The notes under the pieces are model-generated. The model was not told where the DNA came from. It did no database searches and was given only the letters and a program-made list of their open reading frames with translations. Positions 34,551 to 42,930 of a stretch of 64,000 nucleotides of DNA are shown here, piece after piece. This stretch comes from Hymenobacter chitinivorans DSM 11115 (GTDB taxonomy: Bacteria > Bacteroidota > Bacteroidia > Cytophagales > Hymenobacteraceae), in assembly GCF_002797555.1 (NCBI RefSeq), contig NZ_PGFA01000001.1:248001-312000 (forward strand). The letters are read 5' to 3'. Both the position numbers and the translations under genes were made by a program. Position 1 is the first letter of the stretch. Each line of letters begins with the position of its first letter.

Positions 34551-36938
34551 ATGAGCCGATTTCGCTCACTTCTGCTGCTTGGGGTCCTGCTGGCCGCGGC
34601 CCCGGCGGCCCGGGCCCAGCAGCCCGGCAAGCTTACCATTAGCGGCTACGTCCGGGACCAGGCCACGGGGGAAAACCTCATCGGCGTGGCCGTAATGAAC
34701 CCCGCCACCGGCCAGGGCACGGCCACCAACAACTACGGCTTCTACTCCCTGACCCTGCCCGCCGCCAGTGACTCGCTGCGGCTGTTCGTGTCGTACCTGG
34801 GCTACGAGAAGGGGCGCTTTGCCGTGAAGGCTGAGCGCAACGTAAGCCACGACTTCCGCCTGCGGCCTTTGTCAGCCGAAATAGCTGGCGTGGAAGTGGT
34901 GGGCGCCAAAGAGGAAAAAATTGCCCAGAGCACCCGTATGGGCACTATCAACGTGCCCATTGCCCAGATCAAAACCCTGCCCGCGCTGTTTGGCGAAACC
35001 GACGTGCTCAAGGTGCTCCAGCTGCTGCCCGGTGTGCAGAGTGGGGGCGAGGGTACCAGCGGCCTGTACGTGCGCGGCGGCTCCCCCGACCAGAACCTGA
35101 TTTTGCTCGACGGCACGCCGGTGTATAATGCGGCCCACTTATTCGGCTTTTTCTCGGTCTTCAATGCCGACGCGCTAAACAACGTGGAGCTGATCAAGGG
35201 CGGCTTTCCGGCCCGCTACGGCGGCCGGCTGTCATCGGTGCTGGATATTTCGATGAAGGAAGGCAACATGCAGGAGTTTCACGGCGAGGGCGCCATCGGC
35301 ATCGTGGCCTCCAAGCTGACGTTGGAAGGCCCGATCAAGAAGGACACGGCCTCGTTTATCATCTCGGCCCGCCGCACCTACATCGACCTGCTGGCCCGCC
35401 CGCTGATCAACCTGGCGCTGGCCAACGAGGGCATTCCGTTCGACGAGCGGCCCACGGTGGGCTACTTCTTCCACGATTTGAACGGCAAGCTCAACTGGAA
35501 AGTAAGCCGCCGCGACCGGCTCTACCTGAGCGCCTACACCGGCTACGACAAGTTCTACGGCCGCTACAACGACAAGAACGACGACGGCACTTACTACAAG
35601 GAAAACGACGGCCTGGGCTGGGGCAACCTCACTGCCGCCCTGCGCTGGAACCACGTGCTCAATGACCGGCTGTTCATGAACACGCACTTCACCTACAGCA
35701 AGTACCAGTTCAACGTCGGCATTGCCCAGGAAACCAAGCTGCTCGACAACGGCCAGCCCCGGGTCGAGAAATTTGCCCTGCGCTACCTGTCCAACATCCG
35801 GGACCTGAGCCTGAAAGCCGACCTGGACTACGTACCCAATCCCGACCACTACATCCGCTTCGGGGGCCAGTACATTCTGCACTCCTTCCGCCCCGGCGCC
35901 CTGCAGGTGAAGGGTGAGGGTGCGGCCGACATTGAGTCGGGGGTGCAGACGCTGGCCAGCGAAGCCAGCCTTTACGCCGAGGACGACTACCGCCTCACCG
36001 ACCGGCTCAAAGTCAACGCGGGCTTGCGCCTGAACAGCTTTTTGGTCGACAACAAGGTGTATCCGTCGGTGGAGCCGCGCTTGGCGGCCCGCTTCCTGCT
36101 CACCGAAGACTGGGCCCTGAAGGCGTCCTACGCCCGCACCACCCAGTACATTCACCTGCTTACCAACAGCGGCATCGGTCTGCCCACCGACCTGTGGGTG
36201 CCGGCTACGGCCAAGGTGAAGCCCCAGCGCGCCCAGCAACTCAGCCTGGGGGCGGCCCGCAGCCTGCAGCACAAGGGCGAAGAGTACGAGCTCAGCCTGG
36301 AAGCCTACTACAAGCCCATGCAGAACCTGATTGAGTACCGGGAAGGAGCCAGCTTCCTGGGTACCACCGACAGCAAGTGGCAGGACAAAGTCACTAGCGG
36401 GCAGGGCTGGGCCTACGGGGCGGAAGTGTTTCTGCAGAAGAAGTCGGGCCGCACCACGGGCTGGATTGGCTACACCCTGGCCTGGAGCAACCGCAAATTT
36501 GCCGAGCTAAACCAGGGCCAGCTCTACCCCTACAAGTACGACCGGCGCCACGATGCGTCCCTGGTTATCGTGCACAAATTCAGTTCCACCTTCACGCTCT
36601 CGGGCACCTGGGTGTACGGCACCGGCAACGCCACCACGCTGTCGGAAGGCCGGTTTCGGCTGGCGCCCAACGAGCAGTACGAGGAGTACGGCCCGCGCAA
36701 CAGCTACCGGATGCGGGCCTACCACCGCCTGGATCTGGACCTAAGCAAGACCAAGAAAAAGAAGTGGGGTGAAGTGGTGAACAGCTTCAGTTTGTATAAC
36801 GCCTACAGCCGCCGCAACCCCTACTACATGTACCTGGCGCGCGACTACGACTACCAAACCGGCCAAAACAAGTCGGTGTACAAGCAGATTTCGCTGTTTC
36901 CCATTATTCCGTCCTTCAGCAAGAGCTTTAAATTCTAA
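34551..36938 (+). CDS. TonB-dependent receptor with carboxypeptidase-like N-terminal domain
   Basis: A 795-residue outer-membrane receptor. Signal peptide (LLLLGVLLAAAPAARAQQ), then a CarboxypepD_reg-like domain (TISGYVRDQATGENLIGVAV), a plug domain (PALFGETDVLKVLQLLPGVQ, then LYVRGGSPDQNLILLDGTPV) and a barrel with many aromatic strands to the terminal SKSFKF. It imports or binds a substrate with TonB energy. It is not of the SusC type because no SusD partner is present. Instead a DUF4249 lipoprotein follows 12 bases later, a standard pairing in this phylum whose substrate is unknown. Confidence 0.95.
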   Translation: MSRFRSLLLLGVLLAAAPAARAQQPGKLTISGYVRDQATGENLIGVAVMNPATGQGTATNNYGFYSLTLPAASDSLRLFVSYLGYEKGRFAVKAERNVSHDFRLRPLSAEIAGVEVVGAKEEKIAQSTRMGTINVPIAQIKTLPALFGETDVLKVLQLLPGVQSGGEGTSGLYVRGGSPDQNLILLDGTPVYNAAHLFGFFSVFNADALNNVELIKGGFPARYGGRLSSVLDISMKEGNMQEFHGEGAIGIVASKLTLEGPIKKDTASFIISARRTYIDLLARPLINLALANEGIPFDERPTVGYFFHDLNGKLNWKVSRRDRLYLSAYTGYDKFYGRYNDKNDDGTYYKENDGLGWGNLTAALRWNHVLNDRLFMNTHFTYSKYQFNVGIAQETKLLDNGQPRVEKFALRYLSNIRDLSLKADLDYVPNPDHYIRFGGQYILHSFRPGALQVKGEGAADIESGVQTLASEASLYAEDDYRLTDRLKVNAGLRLNSFLVDNKVYPSVEPRLAARFLLTEDWALKASYARTTQYIHLLTNSGIGLPTDLWVPATAKVKPQRAQQLSLGAARSLQHKGEEYELSLEAYYKPMQNLIEYREGASFLGTTDSKWQDKVTSGQGWAYGAEVFLQKKSGRTTGWIGYTLAWSNRKFAELNQGQLYPYKYDRRHDASLVIVHKFSSTFTLSGTWVYGTGNATTLSEGRFRLAPNEQYEEYGPRNSYRMRAYHRLDLDLSKTKKKKWGEVVNSFSLYNAYSRRNPYYMYLARDYDYQTGQNKSVYKQISLFPIIPSFSKSFKF

Positions 36939-36950
36939 CCCGCCTTTTTT

Positions 36951-37967
36951 ATGCTGACGCTATTTACCCTGAATCGGCGGAGTGCGGCCCTAGCGGTGCT
37001 CAGTGCTGGCCTCGTGCTGAGCGGCTGCGAAACCGTTATCGACCTGCCCGAGCCCGCGCACACGCCGCGCATTGCGCTGAAGTACATTCTGAGCAACTAC
37101 ACCACCCAGCGTCAGCACGACGAGCTGGCCAACACCCGCACCCTGTTTGTGAGCACCAGCCAGCGGATTTTTTCCACCAAGGACGTGCGGGGCCGCAAGG
37201 ATGCCACGGTCGTTATTCTGGACGAGAACGGGACCGAAGTCGAGCGGTTTCAGCCCGTGCCGCCCACCTCGCCCTACGACACGTTCAACATTGGCACCTA
37301 CCAGCCCACCCGCAACCTGAAGGGGGAGCCCGGCCGCACCTACACGCTGCAGGCCTCGCTGCCGGGCTTCGAAACGGTGGAAAGCAAGCTGACTCTGCCC
37401 GCCGTACCAGTTATTGAAAGCGCCACGTTTATTAAAAATGTGAGCAAAAGTGACCAGAGCAACGTCTATGGCCAGCTTTCAATAACGGTAGCCGACGACC
37501 CGGGAGCCACCAACTACTACGTGGCCTTTGCCCGCGTCGTGGACTCGCAGAACAACCAGTACCAGGGCTGGTCGCAGGTGGATATTGCCACCGACGAAAG
37601 CGACGTGGACGTGGACCTGGGCCAGTTCCAGCTCTCGACCATTTACTCGTTTCAGGGTTACGGTTACGATTTGTTCCCCTTTGCTGATGCCGCCGTGAAC
37701 GGCAAGCGCTTTTCGCTGACGACCAACGTGCGCTACTACGACGGCTACTGCCCGCAGGCCAGCAACTGCCAGCGCCCCGACTACATGGAAGTGTACGTGA
37801 CCAGCATGACCCAGGACACTTACAACTTTTTTCTGGCCCGGCGGCGCTACAACGACAGTGAAGGCAACCCGTTTGCCGAACCCGCGCCGCTGCCGTCCAA
37901 CATCCGGCCCGGCTACGGCTTGTTCGGCGGCATGACCGACGCCGTGTACCGCATCAAGCTGCGCTAG
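36951..37967 (+). CDS. DUF4249 lipoprotein
   Basis: A 338-residue lipoprotein (signal VLSAGLVLSGC, lipidation at the cysteine), then ETVIDLPEPAHTPRIALKYI, the usual DUF4249 start. The middle has immunoglobulin-like strands (YTLQASLPGFETVESKLTLP), and the C-terminal part holds two cysteines in GYCPQASNCQRPDYMEVYVT and the family ending (RPGYGLFGGM). DUF4249 proteins sit with TonB-dependent receptors and probably cap or assist them at the surface. It starts 12 bases after the receptor. Confidence 0.93.
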   Translation: MLTLFTLNRRSAALAVLSAGLVLSGCETVIDLPEPAHTPRIALKYILSNYTTQRQHDELANTRTLFVSTSQRIFSTKDVRGRKDATVVILDENGTEVERFQPVPPTSPYDTFNIGTYQPTRNLKGEPGRTYTLQASLPGFETVESKLTLPAVPVIESATFIKNVSKSDQSNVYGQLSITVADDPGATNYYVAFARVVDSQNNQYQGWSQVDIATDESDVDVDLGQFQLSTIYSFQGYGYDLFPFADAAVNGKRFSLTTNVRYYDGYCPQASNCQRPDYMEVYVTSMTQDTYNFFLARRRYNDSEGNPFAEPAPLPSNIRPGYGLFGGMTDAVYRIKLR

Positions 37968-38065
37968 AAACAGCTGCTGCGTATCTAGGCCGGCGCCCGA
38001 TTAAACCCTGGGGCCGAAGGCTGGTCTTACTATTGAACCGGCTTCTATCAACCGGTGCTCGTGGT

Positions 38066-38338
38066 ATGAAAAAGCTGCTGAAGTTTCCGTTTCTCTTGTT
38101 GTTGGTGCTCGTCAGTGAAGGACTGACCAGCTGCGTGGCTTCCGCCCAAACGGCCGTGGTGGGCCCGCCGCCCCGCTACTACGGCTACGGCCCGCGCTAC
38201 TACCGGCCCCGGCCGGCGCGGGTGGTAGTCGTGCCCCCGCCGCCGGTGTACGTGCGGCCCCGGCCCGTCATTGTAGCGCCGGCGCCGGGGTATTACCACT
38301 ACAACGGCCGGCCGCACCGCTACGTGCGGGTGCGCTGA
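38066..38338 (+). CDS. Small Pro/Tyr/Arg-rich exported protein
   Basis: A 90-residue protein starting at ATG 38066. A signal (LLKFPFLLLLVLVSEGLTSC) may be processed at C23 as a lipoprotein. The remainder is almost wholly proline, tyrosine, arginine and valine, with repeated 'RYY-x-RPRP' and 'VVVPPPPVYVRPRP' units, then HYNGRPHRYVRVR. Such short repeats suggest a disordered, possibly surface or cell-wall-binding tail. A weak -7-like TACTATTG is at 38028-38035. A terminator follows. Confidence 0.75.
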   Translation: MKKLLKFPFLLLLVLVSEGLTSCVASAQTAVVGPPPRYYGYGPRYYRPRPARVVVVPPPPVYVRPRPVIVAPAPGYYHYNGRPHRYVRVR

Positions 38339-38372
38339 GCATAAAGCTGGCCTTGAGCCCTGCCAGCCAACA

Positions 38373-38414
38373 CGCAAAACACCCCGTCGGCAGCTGCTGG
38401 CGGGGTGTTTTGCG
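38373..38414. terminator. Terminator between convergent genes
   Basis: CGCAAAACACCCCG (38373-38386) pairs with CGGGGTGTTTTGCG (38401-38414) around a 14-base loop. The arms contain A and T tracts, and it can serve genes on both sides. Confidence 0.85.
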
Positions 38415-38434
38415 CGTTAGGGTTTACCGAAAAG

Positions 38435-39886
38435 CTACTCCTTGACCAGGCGCTGCACGGTGGCGCCTTCGGCCGTTTGCACCTGCACCGAGTACAGGCC
38501 CGCGGGCAGGCTGCTCAGGTCTAGGGACAAGCTCAGGGTTCCGGCCTGGGCGCGGACCTGCCGGTGCTGCACGGGCTGCCCCAGGCTGTTGAGCACCATA
38601 ACGTGGGCGGCGGCTCCGGCCTGCTGCAAGCCGCTGAGCTGCAGGGTAGCAGTGCGGGAAGCGGGGTTGGGGTAAAGGGCTACCTGGGCGGCCAGGCTGC
38701 CGGGGCGGGCGGCTAATACAAAGCTCTGGTAATCGTAGTAATAGAACTTGTTGGCGTTGACGAAGACGTGGTTTGTGGCGTCAACCCGCTGGTACAAGCG
38801 GCGAATAATGTCGTTGTTAGAGTTGAAGGCGTCGAAGTAACGCTGGCCCGAAGTCGGCTGCCAGGCGTTATTAGTCCAGATTTCGACGTAGAAGTTTAGC
38901 TGGTTGCCCTGGGCGTCGTAGGTGCGCGTAGTGCGGCTGTTATCAACCCAGCTGGTACCGGCCAGGCTCTGCGTTACGGTTACGTTGTTGTTGGAGCCGG
39001 CCGCGTAGGTGGTCGTGGTGCGCGAGGATAGTGCCCAGGCGTTGTTGCTCCACGACTGGTTTTCGTAGTACGTGAGCCGGTTCTGGGTGTCGTAGATGAA
39101 GTTTGTGGCCCGGGAGGCGTTTGCCCAGGCGGTATTAACCCAGGTCTGTAGCACGTAGCTGCTGTAGAGGGCCGAAGTACCGGAGTAGGTGTACTGGTAG
39201 CGGGTGCTGGGCCCGTAGACCTGGCTGGTGCTGTTCCAGTTACTTTGCATTTCTTCCGTCAGGCGGTTTTGCGTATCGTAGGTGGTCATAATCTGGTAGC
39301 CCGACGTTATTTTCCAGGCGCCGTTGGTCCAGGTTAAGGTCGAGTAAGACGTCATCTTGCCCTGCGCATCGTAACCGTACAGATACTGGAACGTGTTTAC
39401 CCAGGCCCCGTTGGTCCAGGTCTGGGAGGTTTGGCTGAGCATGCGGCCCTGGGCGTCGTAAGTCCAGTTTGTTTGTGAGCTGTTCTGCCAGGCCGAATTC
39501 ACCCAGTTTTCGGTGAGGGAGGTGGTGGCCTGGCCAGTCGGGTTGTAAGTATAAGTCAGCCGGTTGAGGGGTGCCCGCGTGGCCGAGTCCACCGAAATAG
39601 CCTGTTGCAGCAGAGCCTGGGCCGTGTAGGTCAGGGCCGTGCTGTTGGGTGCCGAGGTCCACTGATTCGAAGAGGTAATCCAGTTGTAGCCCGTCGAGCG
39701 GGTGTTCCGGCGCACGGTTGTGGAGCGGGCCGCGTCGGCAGCATTAAACGGGACATCCAGCGGGTTGCGCGGCACAAACTGGCGCTGGGCCGCGGCTTGC
39801 GTGAGTTCGGCCAGTGCGGTTTGGGCCTGGGCCGAGGACCAGGAAGCGCCCAGCGTTGCCAGCAAGAGGAGTAAAGGTTTTTTCAT
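38435..39886 (-). CDS. Secreted repeat protein with type IX sorting domain
   Basis: A 483-residue exported protein (signal LLLLLATLGASWSSAQAQ). Residues about 90-380 hold a series of 'YDAQGR/YDTQNR...TWTNGAW' repeats of roughly 30 residues, reminiscent of YD/RHS repeats. For example NWTYDAQGRMLSQTSQTW, then YGYDAQGKMTSYSTLTW and YDTQNRLTYYENQSW. The C-terminus (VALYPNPASRTATLQLSGLQ to LPAGLYSVQVQTAEGATVQR then LVKE) is a type A type IX secretion sorting domain. The protein is therefore sent to the surface and may be attached there or released. Asn/Gln/Thr/Trp richness suggests adhesion. Confidence 0.92.
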   Translation of the reverse strand: MKKPLLLLLATLGASWSSAQAQTALAELTQAAAQRQFVPRNPLDVPFNAADAARSTTVRRNTRSTGYNWITSSNQWTSAPNSTALTYTAQALLQQAISVDSATRAPLNRLTYTYNPTGQATTSLTENWVNSAWQNSSQTNWTYDAQGRMLSQTSQTWTNGAWVNTFQYLYGYDAQGKMTSYSTLTWTNGAWKITSGYQIMTTYDTQNRLTEEMQSNWNSTSQVYGPSTRYQYTYSGTSALYSSYVLQTWVNTAWANASRATNFIYDTQNRLTYYENQSWSNNAWALSSRTTTTYAAGSNNNVTVTQSLAGTSWVDNSRTTRTYDAQGNQLNFYVEIWTNNAWQPTSGQRYFDAFNSNNDIIRRLYQRVDATNHVFVNANKFYYYDYQSFVLAARPGSLAAQVALYPNPASRTATLQLSGLQQAGAAAHVMVLNSLGQPVQHRQVRAQAGTLSLSLDLSSLPAGLYSVQVQTAEGATVQRLVKE

Positions 39887-40079
39887 TGGACGTGCGTTAG
39901 GTGTGGTGGATGAAGGGAGGCAGGCGCGAGCTAATGCTCTGCTGAAGCACGAACAAATTTGCTGACCACCCACCGGCTTTACAATACCGACTTGTAGGTA
40001 AAATGGGCCGGCAAATTCCGGATAAAGGCTGCTTCGGGCGCCAGAGCACTACCTGGGCCGCAGAACCGCCCCAAACCAA

Positions 40080-40107
40080 AAACGGCCCCGGGTTACCGGG
40101 GCCGTTT
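40080..40107 (-). terminator. Terminator of the barrel gene at 40137
   Basis: AACGGCCCCGG pairs with CCGGGGCCGTT around GTTA, 30 bases after the stop of the reverse-strand barrel gene. Both sides have short A/T tracts. Confidence 0.75.
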
Positions 40108-40136
40108 GCCAATAGGAGGAGCCGAAGTCCGCTGCG

Positions 40137-40724
40137 CTAGAACGTAAAGCGCAAGCTCACGGCCGCGTCGTTGTAGAAACCGGTGTAGCCGTGAAATACC
40201 TCGAAGAAGGGCTTGTAGTCCACGCCCACCACGAAGGGCAGTTCGGGCATTTTGTACTCCAGGCCCAGAATCAGGTCGGCGCCTATGGCTACGTAAGTCG
40301 CGTCGTCGTAGCGGTAGTTGTAGAGCACGTACACGTCCTTGTTTTTGCGGCCGTAGCGGTAAAAACGGGCATCTTCAAAATAGTAGCGGCCCTGGTAAGC
40401 GCCGGCGTGAAACCCGGCACCGTAGTAAAACTGCAGGCCGCGCACGTCGGGCACGCCCAGGTGCTTTTCGCCCAGCAGCGTGAGCCGGGCCCCGCGCGCC
40501 GCGTATTCGGTGGTCACCAGGGCTTCGAGGGCCACGCCGTTTTTGCCGCTCATGAAGTGTTTGATGGTCAGACCCGACGACCAGCCCCCGCCGCGCAGGC
40601 CGATGCCGGTGCTGTAGCCCGAGCTAGAGCCCCCGCCGGAGGACTTCTTTTTGGTTTGGGCCGATACCAGCGTGGTGCTGCACAGCAAAATCACGCCGAG
40701 TAGGAGAGAGGAAATACGCTTCAT
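40137..40724 (-). CDS. Outer-membrane beta-barrel protein
   Basis: A 195-residue protein with a signal peptide (SSLLLGVILLCSTTLVSAQ) and a Ser/Gly linker (KKKSSGGGSSSGYSTG). The rest alternates strands with aromatic ends (GIGLRGGGWSSGLTIKHF, GLQFYYGAGFHAGAYQGRYY, YVAIGADLILGLEYKMPELP) and ends VSLRFTF, the terminal aromatic typical of outer-membrane barrels. Length suggests an eight-stranded barrel of the OmpA/OprF-transmembrane type. No partner domain is seen. Confidence 0.88.
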   Translation of the reverse strand: MKRISSLLLGVILLCSTTLVSAQTKKKSSGGGSSSGYSTGIGLRGGGWSSGLTIKHFMSGKNGVALEALVTTEYAARGARLTLLGEKHLGVPDVRGLQFYYGAGFHAGAYQGRYYFEDARFYRYGRKNKDVYVLYNYRYDDATYVAIGADLILGLEYKMPELPFVVGVDYKPFFEVFHGYTGFYNDAAVSLRFTF

Positions 40725-40754
40725 ACGTTCGGGAACTGCTTAGAGAAATGTGGA

Positions 40755-40762
40755 CAAAAGTA
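40755..40762 (-). promoter_or_regulatory. -7 element for the barrel gene
   Basis: On the reverse strand TACTTTTG is an exact TAnnTTTG match 31 bases before the start at 40724. A TTG 25 bases upstream could be the -33 element. Confidence 0.6.
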
Positions 40763-40778
40763 AGCAGCCCACCCGGAC

Positions 40779-41453
40779 TTAGCGCCGCAAAGTACGGCCC
40801 ACCGCAATTTCATCCGATAAGTGCACTTTAATCCCGCCTCCGTCATCTTCGGCGGCCCGCAGCATGGCCTGGGCCACGGCAGCGGCCGGTACGCCTCTGT
40901 ACTTGCGCAGCGGCCCCAGCAGCAGCGGCCTGAGCACACTCAGCAGGACGGCGCCAATTCGTTCCCCGGCCCGCTTTTCGGCCCGCTCGCCCAGCAGCAG
41001 CGACGGGCGGAAAATATGAATTGCCCGGAATGGCAGCTGCCGCACGGCGTCTTCCATTTCGCCCTTCACGCGGTTGTAGTAAAAGCGTGAATCGGCCGCG
41101 GCGCCCATGGCCGACACAACCATAAACTGGGCCGCGAAGTTGGCCGCCGTCAGGGCGGCCAACTTCACCACGTACAGGTAGTCGACTTTGTAGAAAGCCT
41201 GCTTGGAGCCGGCCTGCCGCATGGTAGTGCCCAGGCAGCAGAACACGTCGTCGGCAATGAGCGAGAGGCGGTGCTGCTCCAGCTGGTCCATGTCCAGCAC
41301 GCGCTGCTCCAGCTTGGGGTGTACCATGGGCACCGGCCGCCGGCCCACGGCAATGACTTTGGCGTAACGGTCGGAGGCCAGCAGCAGAGGCAGCAGTTGA
41401 CTGCCAACGAGGCCGCTGGCGCCGGCAATAAGAGCAGTTTTCTGGAGTTTCAT
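40779..41453 (-). CDS. NAD(P)-binding protein (HTATIP2-like / atypical SDR)
   Basis: A 224-residue protein starting MKLQKTALIAGASGLVGSQL, a Rossmann motif (GASGLVGS). It continues VIAVGRRPVPMVHPKLEQRV, DDVFCCLGTTMRQAGSKQAF and the YYNRVKGEMEDAV segment with the YxxxK-like pair, then AIHIFRPSLLLGERAEKRAG. This is the layout of HTATIP2-like oxidoreductases. The substrate is unknown. It lies downstream of the CvfB-like gene on the same strand. Confidence 0.9.
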   Translation of the reverse strand: MKLQKTALIAGASGLVGSQLLPLLLASDRYAKVIAVGRRPVPMVHPKLEQRVLDMDQLEQHRLSLIADDVFCCLGTTMRQAGSKQAFYKVDYLYVVKLAALTAANFAAQFMVVSAMGAAADSRFYYNRVKGEMEDAVRQLPFRAIHIFRPSLLLGERAEKRAGERIGAVLLSVLRPLLLGPLRKYRGVPAAAVAQAMLRAAEDDGGGIKVHLSDEIAVGRTLRR

Positions 41454-41547
41454 GGGGCAGAGGGAGCGGAAAGCGGAACGGCTGGACCAGGAAAAGGCCG
41501 GCCTACCATACGCAGGATTGCCGCCCGGGACTACGCCCCGACGCCAA

Positions 41548-42384
41548 CTATTTTCCCTCTACCAGACGCGTTTGCTCGGGCAACAGTTGTACCAGGCCCT
41601 GCTTATATAACGAGCCCAGCGCTTTCTTGAACACTTTCTTGCTCATGCCCAGGCGGCGGTAAATGTCGTCGGCCTCACTTTTGTCGGAGAGCGGCAGGCT
41701 GCCATTGGCCTTGCGCAGGGCGTCCAGAATTACCTGGGCCGCGTCGAGGGCCTCGGCGTAGCCCAGCTTTTGCAGGCTGATATCGAGCTTGCCGTCGGGC
41801 CGGATCTGGCGCACGTAGCCCGTAGGCGTGTCGCCCAGGCGCAGGGGCTTAAACACCTCGTTGTAATACAGCAGGCCCTGGTGGGTACCATTGACGATGG
41901 CCGAGTAGCCCAAATCGGTTTCGGCGGCAATGAAGAGCTGCACCTCGTCGCCGGTCTGGCCGGGGAAGGGCTCCTCGCTCAGGAACCGGTCCCACTTGGC
42001 CGTGGCCACGATACGGTCCGTGGTTTCGTCCAGGTACACGTACACCGTCACGCGCTGGCCGGGGCGCAGGTTGCGCCACTGGTTGCTGTAGGGCAAGAAC
42101 AGGTCCTTTTCCAGGCCCCAGTCCAAAAAGGCGCCCACGCTGCTCACGTCGCGCACGGTGAGGGCCGCAAACTGGTTGACGCGCACGTAGGGCTCCAGGG
42201 TAGTGGCAATGAGCCGGTCTTCGGAGTCGCGGTACACGAACACGCGCAGCCAGTCGCCGACCTGGGTACCCTCGGGCACGTACTTGCCCGGAATCAGCAG
42301 GTCGCCGTCGTCGGAAGTCAGATACAAGCCAAAATCGACCGCGCGGGCCACTTCCAGTTCGTTAAAATCGCCTAGCGCAAGCAT
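41548..42384 (-). CDS. cvfB: S1-like RNA-binding protein, CvfB family
   Basis: A 278-residue protein with tandem S1-type OB folds. The first (residues about 1-65) has GLYLTSDDGDLLIPGKYVPE. The second (about 70-140) has VGAFLDWGLEKDLFLPYSNQ, then VYVYLDETTDRIVATAKWDR. A third has TPTGYVRQIRPDGKLDISLQ, and the C-terminal winged helix (ADDIYRRLGMSKKVFKKALG) follows. This is the CvfB/YitL domain order. CvfB binds RNA and affects virulence factor expression in Staphylococcus. Here the role is unknown. The start at 42384 is followed upstream, within one base, by the word-repeat arm of the array element. Confidence 0.93.
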   Translation of the reverse strand: MLALGDFNELEVARAVDFGLYLTSDDGDLLIPGKYVPEGTQVGDWLRVFVYRDSEDRLIATTLEPYVRVNQFAALTVRDVSSVGAFLDWGLEKDLFLPYSNQWRNLRPGQRVTVYVYLDETTDRIVATAKWDRFLSEEPFPGQTGDEVQLFIAAETDLGYSAIVNGTHQGLLYYNEVFKPLRLGDTPTGYVRQIRPDGKLDISLQKLGYAEALDAAQVILDALRKANGSLPLSDKSEADDIYRRLGMSKKVFKKALGSLYKQGLVQLLPEQTRLVEGK

Positions 42385-42930
42385 ACAGTGAAGGAGTGAA
42401 GTAGTGATGTAGTGAAGTAGGGCTGGAGCAAAGGTAGCCGATCCGGGGCGGTACACCGTGCGCGGGTCCGCCCAATGCTCATACGGCCGGATAATGCGAG
42501 AAAGCTGCCGTTACCAACGATGGTAAGAATGGTTTTCGGGCGTAGGATGGCACTGCGCACGAGTGTAAGGATAGGTTTCGCGCGAAAACCATCCCTACAC
42601 TCGTGCGCAAGGCTGGTTTTCGCGCGAAAGATGGCCCAGCACTCGTACGCAACGGTAGTTTTCGCGCGAAAGATGGCACTACACTGGAATGCAAGGGCAT
42701 CTTTCGGGCGTAGACCTCTTTCCAAACATTTGGAAGGCAGGTCTACGCCCGAAAGATGCCGTTCCAACTTTTTGAACGAAGGGTTACGCCCGTAAGATGG
42801 CGTTCCAACTTTCTGAATGGAGGGTTACAGGCGCCAACTGGCATTCAGAAAGTTGGAACGCCATCCTGCGACGCAAACGCGCCCTGAGAACAAAAAATCA
42901 CTCATTCGCTCCTTCGCTCCTTCACTACTC
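42385..42930. repeat. Palindromic array with about 42-bp period, bracketed by word-repeat arms
   Basis: This fills the 540-base gap between the barrel gene stop and cvfB. The left bracket (42386-42420) and right bracket (about 42893-42930) are GTGAAGGAGTGAAGTAG-type words in inverted orientation. Between 42531 and 42866 lie about sixteen half-units of 19-22 bases. Odd ones centre on TTTCGCGCGAAAGATGGC or its variant TCTACGCCCGAAAGATGCC, and even ones on ACTCGTGCGCAAGG or TTCCAACTTTCTGAATG. Neighbouring units form three long hairpins (about 42541-42613, 42698-42758 and 42797-42865). Open frames here, with a 14-residue repeat in several frames, reflect the period and are not convincing genes. 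Confidence 0.8.
42429..42436 (-). promoter_or_regulatory. -7 element of cvfB
   Basis: On the reverse strand TACCTTTG is an exact TAnnTTTG match, 44 bases before the cvfB start. The leader would then be just the left bracket of the array (CTTCACTACTTCACTCC-type words). Confidence 0.65.

Noticed and set aside
42475-42795. Open frames over the 42-bp array giving a 14-residue repeat (for example VFARKMA units) on both strands
   Set aside because: The period is a multiple of three and the words lack stops, so several frames stay open at once. There is no start-site context, signal or family likeness. The hairpin structure explains the repeats better.
42531-42866. CRISPR array
   Set aside because: Both block types recur and drift, there are no constant repeats with unique spacers, and no cas gene is in the window.
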